A stretch of 22,187 nucleotides of DNA, from contig BFEA01000316.1 of the NCBI GenBank assembly GCA_003427395.1, forward strand, positions 313,342-335,528, in the 5' to 3' direction. Position numbers and translations under genes: made by a program. Source of the DNA: Chara braunii. Lineage: Eukaryota > Streptophyta > Charophyceae > Charales > Characeae. Positions 9,667 to 18,089 of the stretch are shown piece by piece (positions within the stretch are counted from its first letter, which is position 1; each line of letters begins with the position of its first letter). A model generated the notes under the pieces. That model was not told the origin of the DNA. It saw only the letters and a program-made list of their open reading frames with translations, and searched no databases.

Positions 9667-11150
9667 AAACAGGCAGGAGAAGACCAAGAAGGGGATCTGA
9701 TTTGGACACAGCCAGATGCCCTACCCCATACTGGTCGGCCCTGGTTCGGATCTGGAGAGAAATATTACCAAAAGAGACCAATAGACCAAATTCCAAAGAT
9801 GAGGTTTTAAGACAACCGCTGTTTGGCAATGATTGGGTGAAAGACGAAAGTGATAATCCTCTGTATTTAGATCACAAATGACTATCGTGGGTCAAAAACG
9901 GGGTATGGACAGTAAGCCACCTATGGAACGAAGAAAGGAAAGAATGGGTGACCGAACAGGAGTTTAGCACACGTGTGAAGGGTTACCACAGACGAGGGCC
10001 CAATCTCCAGTATATTATTAATCGCATCCCACAAGACTGGAAATATATTTTTGATGAAGCGTCTCCCTGGAAGTTCAGAGAATGGGGAGTTAAAGTGCAA
10101 GAGTCCCCTCCATCACGAGCCTTCCAATTTTCACACATGCAACCGGGATCAACCACCAAAGTCGTTTTTTCCTCCTTCCCGAGCTCCCCGTCCAAGCAGG
10201 GCATGCCATCTATACTAAACAAAGAAGTGGAATCGGCAGTCATGGATTTCTTCTTACTTAGGAAAGTAAGGGTACTAGGCTCATGGCCTAAGTCAATTTT
10301 CAGACCAGATACGACAGTACACAATCTGGAATTCGACCCGGCCGAGTGGGTCTGGACACCGGACAAGGATAGGAATATCAAGGTTCATGTCCCCATAGAG
10401 AACTACACAGTTAAATTTGGATACAAACTCTTGGTTAAAACAAAAGACCCAGATCCTATAATCAAGGCCAGATGGCGGAATCTAATAGGCCAGGAAGCTG
10501 ACAAACTTACACAGATTCCGTGGAAGAAATCTAAGACTATCAGACCGATTAAAATCAGAAGCCTTCAGTGGCTTATCACATACGCTGCGCTGCCAGTTAA
10601 CCAATGGTTGCATACTCGACGTCACAAAAGCGATCCCACCAGCTCAAACCTATGCTCAGTTTGTACAGAAGGGGCACAAGAAGACGTGGTACACTGTCTA
10701 ATTCAATGTAACGAGGCGACGGATTACTGGGCACGGGCCTCAGCCCTCTGGGACTCCCTTTTCCATACCCCCTTCCCCGAACACCCCATCCAAATCCTTC
10801 TCTGGACTAACCTTTCTGACCAGCTAAAGAAGACAGAAAGGTTATGGTTCGGTCTGATTAGGAAGGTGACATTATGGATCATTTGGAAAGAGAGATGCTG
10901 CAGAACCATCGAAGGGCTGTCCAACCCAAGAGAGAAGGTATGGGCGGAGACGAGAACTATGCTACAGGCTGAAATCCTCTGCAGATGGCAGAAGTTAAAG
11001 CAGTTGATGCCTGAAGATGAGGATCTGCGAGAAAAGGCTAGGAGAAAGTTCACCAGGCTGTGGTTAGTGGACGGTAAGGTGGCTGAGTTACGGAACGACC
11101 GGATTTACTGGAAAGACTGGCACAATTCAGAGACAGGCAGGAGAGCCTAG
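9540..11150 (+). pseudogene. LINE ORF2 C-terminal region with RT zinc-binding (zf-RVT-type) domain
   Basis: One frame runs from about 9640 to the stop at 11148-11150, interrupted only by a TGA at 9879-9881. The stretch after that stop is a clean run of more than 400 codons. The end carries the zinc-binding module that follows RT in plant LINEs: RSLQWLITYAALPVNQWLH near 10557, then C-x2-C (10653-10655 and 10662-10664) and H-C-x3-C (10692-10697 and 10707-10709), then a Trp-rich tail (YWARASALWDSLF, RLWFGLIRKVTLWIIWKERC). The role of this domain is thought to be binding of nucleic acid during target-primed reverse transcription. It is by far the best preserved part of the element. A start at GTG 9948 is not meaningful; the segment is the continuation of ORF2. 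Confidence 0.88.
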
Positions 11151-11263
11151 ACTGTGCCGACAACAGACAGGCAGCTGAGTTGAAGGGAGTAAGGGACACC
11201 AGGCATCACGAACGAGAGCCAAGAGGAGAGGTAAGGAGGATTAAGATTGGTGCAGGGAGGAAG

Positions 11264-12112
11264 NNNNNNNNNNNNNNNNNNNNNNNNNNNNNNNNNNNNN
11301 NNNNNNNNNNNNNNNNNNNNNNNNNNNNNNNNNNNNNNNNNNNNNNNNNNNNNNNNNNNNNNNNNNNNNNNNNNNNNNNNNNNNNNNNNNNNNNNNNNNN
11401 NNNNNNNNNNNNNNNNNNNNNNNNNNNNNNNNNNNNNNNNNNNNNNNNNNNNNNNNNNNNNNNNNNNNNNNNNNNNNNNNNNNNNNNNNNNNNNNNNNNN
11501 NNNNNNNNNNNNNNNNNNNNNNNNNNNNNNNNNNNNNNNNNNNNNNNNNNNNNNNNNNNNNNNNNNNNNNNNNNNNNNNNNNNNNNNNNNNNNNNNNNNN
11601 NNNNNNNNNNNNNNNNNNNNNNNNNNNNNNNNNNNNNNNNNNNNNNNNNNNNNNNNNNNNNNNNNNNNNNNNNNNNNNNNNNNNNNNNNNNNNNNNNNNN
11701 NNNNNNNNNNNNNNNNNNNNNNNNNNNNNNNNNNNNNNNNNNNNNNNNNNNNNNNNNNNNNNNNNNNNNNNNNNNNNNNNNNNNNNNNNNNNNNNNNNNN
11801 NNNNNNNNNNNNNNNNNNNNNNNNNNNNNNNNNNNNNNNNNNNNNNNNNNNNNNNNNNNNNNNNNNNNNNNNNNNNNNNNNNNNNNNNNNNNNNNNNNNN
11901 NNNNNNNNNNNNNNNNNNNNNNNNNNNNNNNNNNNNNNNNNNNNNNNNNNNNNNNNNNNNNNNNNNNNNNNNNNNNNNNNNNNNNNNNNNNNNNNNNNNN
12001 NNNNNNNNNNNNNNNNNNNNNNNNNNNNNNNNNNNNNNNNNNNNNNNNNNNNNNNNNNNNNNNNNNNNNNNNNNNNNNNNNNNNNNNNNNNNNNNNNNNN
12101 NNNNNNNNNNNN
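11264..12112. other. Assembly gap (849 N)
   Basis: Unsequenced bases. The gap removes the LINE 3' end and whatever joins it to the proline/C-rich sequence that resumes at 12113. Any reading frame that crosses it is meaningless. Confidence 1.
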
Positions 12113-13042
12113 CCAGAAAACGCTTGCACATTCGAAGTATATACAGGTCAGACAGCTCCACAAGGAATAGGAGGAGGGGAAACCAATCCCCCCCGCTGTC
12201 AAAGAAGCCGAATCCCTTGCCGTTATCTGCCTCCGCCAACGGTTAGTGGCCACCAAGCTATCCCCGGCCCCAGAATAGAGCAACCCTCAATTCTGCCCAT
12301 ACCCCCTCCGGGAGCTAGCACCTCCAAGATACCACCTCTTCAGGATAGGACTCCTCTACCTGCTCCGGTGTGCAAAAGACAATTCCAGGAAAACATGATG
12401 ATGACGTAGCTCACGGTGAGACCACTGTAGATCACCCCGTTCCACAGAGGAATACCCCCCCCTGTCCACCTACTGCCTCTGCTGAGAGGAGCCTCCTTTC
12501 CCCTCATCAACCCCAGTTCAAGACAGACCCCCAACAACACCCTCCCTCCCTCAAGGACATACAGTTCCCACCTTAAGTATGCCCCTGCAGAGCAGGGATT
12601 CACCCATCACCTCCATCCCCCCCCCCCCCCCCTCCAAGTCGAACAGCCCACCCAACTTCGCCCCCCGCTAAAAGCAGCCCCCCTTGTCTCTATCTGTCTC
12701 TTATACACATCTAGATGTGTATAAGAGACAGGCCCACCCAACTTCGCCCCCCGCTAAAAGCAGCCCCCCTTGTCTCTATCTTCTCCCTCGCCAGGATTGA
12801 TCCAGACCCATCGATCAACCCAGGCCCCAGACTAGAGCAAACCCTCAAATTTGCCCCTACCCTCTCAAGGACCTACACCCCCCGCCTTGTGTAGCCCTCG
12901 CATGATAGGGCTCCCTCCCTCCAGGCCAAAACAAAATGACCTAATCCTGAAGGCGGTGATCCAAAGCAGTAACCATAAACCACAAGACACACAGAGCGGG
13001 AAGTTCACTCAACTGCCTTCCCAGAACTCCCTGTGTCGTCAG
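12113..13042. other. C-rich sequence of unknown origin between gap and LTR element
   Basis: The plus strand reads as proline/serine-rich low-complexity peptide to the stop at 12407-12409 (for example PGPRIEQPSILPIPPP), then loses frame. A related segment recurs: ggccccaga-tagagcaa-ccctcaa at about 12266 and again at about 12821, diverged. A 16-base C run lies at 12617-12632. It may be part of another retroelement (flexible ORF1-like coding sequence), but I cannot support that. An artificial adapter sits inside it (separate entry). Confidence 0.4.
12646..12779. other. Assembly artefact: Nextera junction adapter flanked by duplicated genomic sequence
   Basis: 12694-12712 is CTGTCTCTTATACACATCT and 12713-12731 is AGATGTGTATAAGAGACAG, back to back. 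These are the two 19-bp mosaic ends of the hyperactive Tn5 system as found in the circularisation junction of Nextera mate-pair libraries. The 48 bases before it (12646-12693) are repeated exactly after it (12732-12779). The simplest reading is that an untrimmed mate-pair read was built into the contig or used to fill a gap, adding 86 spurious bases. It is not a natural transposon. Confidence 0.97.
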
Positions 13043-13365
13043 TGCAATGAACCCAGTCTATTAGATACTCAGAAGTCGTCAATCAACAGTAGTTTCAATA
13101 TCTGTCTGAAAGTCTTCAGATCGAGAAGTGATATCTCGAGCAGTATCTCATTATCCAAAAGAGAAGAGTGTGGAGGGAGAATAGACAAAGGAGAGGAAGA
13201 GAGAATACACAGNCTCATTATCCAAAAGAGAAGAGTGTGGAGGGAGAATAGACAAAGGAGAGGAAGAGAGAATACACAGAACCCTTCAGATCCCTCTCCT
13301 TCTCCGGGCTTCTTTCCACACTACATCATCAATGATAAAAAGAATAATCCTGATCACATACAATA

Positions 13366-13379
13366 GTGCCACGTGGCAC
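13366..13379. promoter_or_regulatory. 14-bp palindrome with G-box core (3' LTR copy)
   Basis: GTGCCACGTGGCAC is a perfect palindrome centred on CACGTG, the G-box bound by plant bZIP and bHLH factors. It is conserved in the other LTR at 20917-20930. It lies downstream of the U3 array in the sense direction of the element, so it could be part of the promoter. Function is inferred from the motif only. Confidence 0.6.
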
Positions 13380-13521
13380 TTTATCTCATGAAGACTTTGA
13401 AGACTCAGCAGATTTCCAGTGACGACGTCAGCCACATGTGAGTACCCGATTCCCTGCATCCACAGATCCCGATCTTCCTCTTCCTCGCAACCAGTCACCT
13501 CATGTAGACAGCGTGGACAAT

Positions 13522-13895
13522 GCCACGTCAGCAATCAAGACAGGTGGCAAACGCCACATCATCAATGAAGACCAATAGCAGCACCGCATAGACTAGAGGC
13601 AGCGCCACATATACCAGAGGCAGATCCACGTCAGCATGCCACGTATACCAGAGGCAGCGCCACATATACCAGAGGCAGCGCCACGTCAGCATGCCACGTA
13701 GACCAGAGGCAGTGCCACGTCAGCATGCCACGTAATCCAGAGGCAGCGCCACATACACCAGAGGCACCGCCACGTCAGCATGCCACATAGACCAGAGGCA
13801 GCGCCACATACACCAGAGGCAGCGCCACATCAACATGCAACGTAGACCAGAGGCAGCGCCACATATACCAGAGGCAGCGCCACGTCAGCATGCCA
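13522..13895 (-). promoter_or_regulatory. U3 tandem array of ACGT-core motifs (3' LTR copy)
   Basis: Six intact CCACGTCAGC copies start at 13523, 13626, 13681, 13715, 13770 and 13880, with several decayed ones (ccacatcaac, ccacgtagac). They sit in modules of about 21 bp (GCCAC-R-T...ACCAGAGGCAGC) in 50-60-bp higher units. On the element's sense strand the motif is GCTGACGTGG, containing TGACGTGG, the C-box/G-box hybrid site for plant bZIP factors. Dense repeats of this kind in U3 are typical of LTR enhancers. Frames that stay open through the array only reflect its 21-bp period. Confidence 0.65.
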
Positions 13896-14143
13896 TGGTG
13901 CACCGAAGAAGCACCAGCGTGCCACCTCCACCTTGTGTCGTCGTCCGCAACGCGTGTGCACAGCCAGCATGAAGCCAGCGTTGTCAAAGTCGAGCCAGCG
14001 TCAAAGTAGCATAGCAAGACTGAATACTTGACTTGCTCGAGGCCAGCCTTAAGTAGCAGTCGTCGAGGCTGTCTGGCCTTGGGTGTCTTTCCTCCAGTCG
14101 TCCAGATTGACTCACATCTCAAGGCCCGGATTGTGCAGTTGCA

Positions 14144-14160
14144 GACTTCTCCCTTGGACC
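14144..14160 (-). promoter_or_regulatory. Polypurine tract (plus-strand primer site)
   Basis: The minus strand reads GGTCCAAGGGAGAAGTC directly before the TGCAAC start of the 3' LTR. This is the expected place and composition for the RNase H-resistant primer of plus-strand DNA synthesis. It is interrupted by a few pyrimidines, so confidence is moderate. Confidence 0.6.
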
Positions 14161-14442
14161 TAATGTTGTCTGGGTACCTGCATACAAACAAATGTGTGTG
14201 CTTGACCTGCGGCCTGGGCTAGTTACCTTTGGACTTTGACTGTTGGGTGGACCGACAGTTGACCGAAGTCAACTGTCACACGCCCAGACCCTGATTTTGT
14301 GAGGGTCCTTTTCTGCCCTTATTCGGCCTGGGCTGAGGGCGGTCAAGGAGGCCTTCTGAGGCCTTCAGTTCCACGAGACATATGGCATGGGTTATTACAA
14401 TTCCTGTCGTCCCAATTTTCGAGTTCCATCGCAAAAATTATA
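14161..14442 (-). other. 3' untranslated region of the chromovirus with a UUCG hairpin
   Basis: This is the stretch between the stop of the integrase/chromodomain frame and the polypurine tract. It carries a perfect 10-bp stem, 14254-14263 with 14268-14277. Read in the element's sense direction the loop is TTCG closed by C and G, that is the extra-stable C(UUCG)G tetraloop in RNA. A short direct repeat of aggccttc occurs near 14350-14368. No coding signal is seen. Confidence 0.65.
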
Positions 14443-14871
14443 TCAATTCCTAGTTAACCCACGTTCATATGCAGCAACAATATCAGGAGCAGTGGGTAGA
14501 AGTTTTTTCCTACTAAACCATCTAGCTTCAGATGGGGGTTCGGACTTAAACTTTACCTTGTACTGCTTTTGAGGTCGTCCTCTGCCACCTGTAGAGAAAT
14601 AACCCTGCTCCAATATCTTCTCCACTTCATAGCCTCCATTCATAGAGGGTGGAATCATAGCTGGTATATTTGGAAAATCATCACTTTCTACATAAGGTAG
14701 CAGTTTAGACGCACGGAAGACAGGGTATGTCCTAAGGTGTGGAGGTATATCTAAACGATAGGAAGGTCCATCTTCACCTCCAATTACTTTGAGAACTTCC
14801 CAGGGCCCATAGTAGACAGGTAGCAGTTTCTGAGATACGTTTTCTTCCAAGGAAAACTCATTAGACTTAAC
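14443..14871 (-). pseudogene. Integrase C-terminal part with chromodomain
   Basis: The frame continues the integrase but is cut from it by a TAG at 14872-14874. The first part (LLPVYYGPWEVLKVIGGEDG near 14770-14830, then YRLDIPPHLRTYPVFRASKL) is the SH3-like/GPY-F module that binds DNA. About residues 74-130 (14460-14631) form a chromodomain: YEVEKILEQ, KQYKVKFKSEPPSEARW, then LLPTAPDIVAAYE, matching the Y-x-VEKIL / QYLVKWKG / TWE / L...YE pattern. The usual Trp of VKWKG is Phe here. In chromoviruses this domain guides integration to marked chromatin. The segment itself has no internal stop. Confidence 0.85.
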
Positions 14872-15453
14872 CTAGACAAAGTCCCCTTCCTGAAATTGTG
14901 AAGGACGTCGATGTTTATTAGTTTGTTCAATCATTTGTAACTGGGTTTTTTGTATGTTTTCCTTCACCTTCCTAATGTCTTCTTCGTACAGAACTGCAAA
15001 TTCACGCGTACCTGGGGGTAGCCTCTGAATCTGATCCCTTGTTAAAGCATCAATGGGACGTCTAGGCTTCCAACCTTTATGCAGTGCGTTAGGCGTCCTA
15101 CCGGTGACAGTATGTATATTATTATTATACGCACTAGCAATTTTAAGCAAGTTCTTATCCCAATTGATCTGGTCAGGACGGACGTACATTCGCAAAAGTT
15201 GTTGACATAGATGGTACATTTGACGTTTCAGGATGTCTGCCTGACGACATGGTCAACCTGGTTTCGTAGACTTCCATCAACTTTTGTCATTGTAGACTGG
15301 TGAAACGAACATCTTTGTCAGATACGATGGTTTTAGGGAGTCCATACTTAGAGACCCATCGCATTTGAAACTTCTGAATGACTAGTTTGGTTTTTGCTTC
15401 CGTAGGCAAAGGAATTAACATAGCACACTTAGAGAATTTATCGACGATGACCA
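14872..15453 (-). pseudogene. Integrase catalytic core
   Basis: This is the DDE strand-transfer domain of the chromovirus. Visible blocks on the minus strand are VIVDKFSKCAML (near 15415-15450), a segment ending KYGLPKTIVSDKDVRFTS with the second catalytic Asp (near 15295-15350), and from 15219 MYHLCQQLLRMYVRPDQINWDKNLLKIASAYN, then PPGTREFAVLYEED. The frame changes just after 15454, a TGA follows FTSLQ, and the original frame resumes near 15240. Where an A-D-G-Q-x-E-R block with the catalytic Glu is expected, the sequence reads A-D-I-L-K-R, so the Glu is not recognisable. The domain is inactive as assembled. Confidence 0.88.
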
Positions 15454-16269
15454 TTACGTAACCTGACTGTTGCCGTTTCGACTCTTGGTGAGGCTCATGA
15501 AGTCAATAGAAATAGACTCACCTGGCTCACTTGGAATAGGCAGCGGTCTCAGTAGTCCCATCGGATTCTCATGTGAGGGTTTGTTTCTTTGATAGACAAG
15601 ACAAGTCCACACATACATTAGTACATCTTCCTTCATTCGTTTCCACTCAAAACGTTCTCGCACATCGACATACGTCTTCTTGAAACCAAAGTGACCTTCC
15701 GCATCATGGCATTCCCCAATGATCAAACTCTTAATTGGTTCTAGGTGAGGAATGCATAATCGCTCTTCGGTTTTGTCCAGCAAAAGCACTAAGCCATCAG
15801 TCATTCGATATTTTGTAAATAACTCAAGGTTTTTTCTTAGAGTTTCAATGATAGGACTCCAAATAGGACCACTCCCATAACCCTGGCGGATATGTTCTTT
15901 CAGTTCACTTCTGATATCGAGATAAGCGACAATAGTTTCAAAGAAATTTGCACGCCTGGACAAAGTATTCACAACCACGTTAAGCTTACCTTTGATGGTT
16001 TTTACCTTAAAGTCAAATGTATCAAGGAATGTGGACCATCTTACCAACTTGTCAGAGTGTCTAGGTTGAGTCTTGATCCACTTCAATGTAGAGTGATCAG
16101 AGTAGACAGTCAAGTGTCTTCCTAACAAGTAGTGTTTCCAAGTATCTGGTGCAACTACTAAGGCATACAGTTCCCTTTCATATGTAGAGTTGCCTGCTTT
16201 TTCTGACGGAAGGCTTCTCGACATAAACTCGACAGGTCTATATCCCTTTCCGCCATCCTGCTGTAGCAC
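15454..16269 (-). pseudogene. RNase H (end) and integrase N-terminal zinc-binding region
   Basis: The open frame covers the second half of the RNase H domain (GYRPVEFMSRSLPSEKAGNS, YERELYALVVA, TVYSDHSTLKWI) and a spacer, then the integrase HHCC region. HDAEGHFGFKKT gives the H-x4-H pair, but the C-x2-C pair reads C-L-V-Y before QRNK, so the second Cys is replaced by Tyr (a single G-to-A change would do this). It ends with the first integrase block containing SIDFMSLTKSRNGNSQV, with the first catalytic Asp, before a TAA at 15454-15456. Immediately upstream the RNase H start reads TTDAS then TAG (16285-16287), then YGIGVVLQQ in the same frame. Confidence 0.9.
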
Positions 16270-17520
16270 AACCCCAATCCCATACTAACTTGCATCAGTC
16301 GTGACAATGAAAGGAAGCGAAGTGTCAGCAATCTTCAGGACAAGGTAGTAAGTTAAAGTATGTTTTAACTTTTTGAATGACGACTCACAATCTTTGTCCC
16401 ACAACCAAGGTTTTTCCTTTTTCAATAGTCTCCTCATAGGAGCGACTATCAAAGAGAAGTTTCTAACGAACTTCCTATAAAAACCTTAGTTCGGTTATAG
16501 TTTTAGGTTGTGGTCAATCTCTGATTGCTGTAATTTTTTTTTCTTCAGGCCTTAGTCCTTCCTCGTTTACTTTATGCCCTAAGTACAAAACTTCAGGTTT
16601 AGCAAACTCAGACTTCTTCGGATTCAATTTGAAGTTTCCCTCGCGCAACTTCTGCAAGACCATTCGTAGGTGTTTTTCATGATCCTCTACTGCTTTGCTA
16701 TACACTAGAATATCATCGAGATAGACTATTACGAACTGGTCAACCCATTGACGGAATAACTCGTTCATTGATCTTTGAAAGGTTGCAGGTGCATTGGTCA
16801 GACCGAAAGGCATAACCACGAACTCGTTGTGACCATACTTGGTTTGGAAAACCGTCTTGTGTTGATCCTTAGGAGCCACCTCAATCTGGTGATACCCTGA
16901 TTTGAGATCAATCTTTGTGAAGTATTTACACCCCTGCAACTGATCCAATAGATCATCAATGTGCGGAAGAGGTTCCGCGTTTTTAATCGTGACGGAATTC
17001 AACCCGCGATAATCAATATATAACGAAGTTCACCTTCCTTTTTGGGCACGAATCAGACAGGCGCACCATAAGGAGATGAGCTAGGGTGAATCAATCCTTT
17101 ATCAGTAAGTTCTTGCAGCTGCTTCCGCAGTTCCTCAAGTTCCCTAGAAGACATTCGGTAGATGTGACCCTTGAGAATCTTGCTTCCGGGAATGATCTCG
17201 ATGGTGTGCTTGATAGCACGCTCAGTAATTCCCTTTGGTTCAGTCTGCAAGTCCTTGTATTCATCCAGAATTTTCTCGATAGAAGGTGGGTAGGATGAAG
17301 AACACTCATCGACTCGTTTGACGAGCACCATCATCACATCCTGATCTAACTTCTTCTTAACGACCATCGATCGAAAAGTTGGATAACTCATACAACAGAA
17401 AGACAGAGTAGAGTCAGAGTCAGACCTATCATATAACTTTATTGCACGCAGTTCGGACTTCTCGTCCTTGAGTTTGACAATTTTATCTTTGAACTTAACT
17501 TCTGGGTCGACTTCCTCATG
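16270..17520 (-). pseudogene. Chromovirus reverse transcriptase and start of RNase H
   Basis: RNA/DNA-dependent polymerase of Ty3/gypsy type. Order on the minus strand: a linker (17053-17520, with ILKGHIYRMSSRELEELRKQL and GLIHPSSSPYGAPV, the N-terminal RT block), then LNSVTIKNAEPLPHIDDLL, FTKIDLKSGYHQI with catalytic Asp, VMPFGLTNAPATFQRSMN, VIVYLDDILVYS (YLDD at 16712-16723, intact), and FAKPEVLYLGHKV. Lesions are TGA at 17053-17055, a frameshift at about 17005-17020, TGA at 16514-16516, and a frameshift with an apparent small deletion near 16475-16490 in the connection. The RNase H start (IVTTDAS) has the catalytic Asp and then the TAG at 16285. Catalytic YLDD survives although the frame does not. 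Confidence 0.93.
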
Positions 17521-18075
17521 TCAATCCATACCCAGAATTAAGTCAAAGGGTAAATTTTTCTCTATAAGGAAGGATACCTCGTGTAAAATCTTCTTACCTT
17601 CCTTGGTCCTGAAGTAACACTTAACACGATCGACATATTGAGAGACAGCGACTGTGCTCTTGTCAGCCAGTACAGACGTGATAGGTCTAGGTAAATCCTT
17701 TACCTTCATTCCCAAATGCAACTTTCGAATTGCCTTCTCTGAGATATAAGTCCGCGTCGATCCCGGATCTAACAGGGCACCTACTCTCGTGTGCGCAATC
17801 TCAACATCTGCGATTATTAACTTACCCTTAGACTCTGCTTTTTTCGCCCACGAACTCCTTAGTGCTATTCGTTCATTGCCGAGCTCGTCAAGGGAATCGT
17901 CCAGTGAGACAGAACAAAGGACTGTGTCAAGGTGGTCTGGACGACGGGCGGAAGAAGAGTCATCCTCTGCCTTGAGAGTCGAAGGGGTAGAAGGGGTTGC
18001 AGGTGCCTTACCTTTTTCTTCGTCTGAACCCTTCGACTCAGTAGGAGCAGATGCTACTCCTACTGGCTGCTTGCT
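17521..18075 (-). pseudogene. Chromovirus aspartic protease region
   Basis: Retropepsin-like protease that would cut the Gag-Pol precursor. The minus-strand frame is open from just after a TAA near 18080 to the TGA at 17521-17523. It starts with a Ser/Pro/Thr-rich linker (GVASAPTESKGSDEEKGK), then KLIIADVEIAHTRVGALLD-PG-STRTYIS with the active-site triad D-P-G at 17761-17769, and ends FDLILGMD, the hallmark I-L-G-M-D of gypsy proteases. D-P-G in place of D-S/T-G is a variant I recall in some plant gypsy elements. The stop after LGMD falls where Trp is usual (TGG to TGA would explain it), and the RT linker continues in the same frame. Confidence 0.88.
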
Positions 18076-18089
18076 TTTGGGTTACGAAT

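Larger units (their letters stand above)
5313..11263 (+). mobile_element. Non-LTR retrotransposon (LINE, plant L1-like), decayed
   Basis: The order is ORF1-like remnant, AP-type endonuclease, reverse transcriptase, then C-terminal zinc-binding domain, the layout of plant L1-type LINEs, which mobilise by target-primed reverse transcription. The left border is approximate. The right end is unknown because unsequenced bases start at 11264, about 110 bases after the last codon of ORF2, so neither poly(A) tail nor target-site duplication can be seen. ORF2 is broken by several frameshifts and at least four in-frame stops (7630, 7693, 8712, 9879). Only the C-terminal 400 codons are intact. The element is inactive as assembled. 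Confidence 0.9.
13043..14143 (-). repeat. 3' LTR of the chromovirus, complete
   Basis: The LTR begins TGCAA at 13043 and ends TTGCA at 14143, a 5-bp inverted terminus within the usual TG...CA pattern. The left edge is set by loss of similarity to the right LTR upstream of tgcaatgaaccc. The right edge is inferred from TTGCA followed at once by a pyrimidine-rich tract, because the right LTR lacks this part. On the minus strand, U3 is the high-coordinate part and carries the ACGT-motif array; R/U5 lies at low coordinates. A 66-bp segment is present twice around a single N at 13213 (13147-13212 and 13214-13279) but once in the other LTR, so about 67 bases are probably an assembly error and the true length is near 1034. 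Confidence 0.88.

Noticed and set aside
11147-12409. Long frames across the N run
   Set aside because: They consist mostly of unknown bases, so no protein can be inferred.
12694-12731. Natural Tn5/IS50 end or small palindromic element
   Set aside because: The 19-bp sequence is the engineered mosaic end, and the head-to-head pair with duplicated flanks matches a library adapter.
13577-13895. CRISPR-like array in the LTR (regular 21-bp units)
   Set aside because: The units are contiguous variants of one module with no unique spacers, occur in both LTRs, and the context is a eukaryotic retrotransposon.
13775-14191. Minus-strand protein with Trp/Leu/Val repeats
   Set aside because: It is the translation of the U3 repeat array, open only because the period is a multiple of three.
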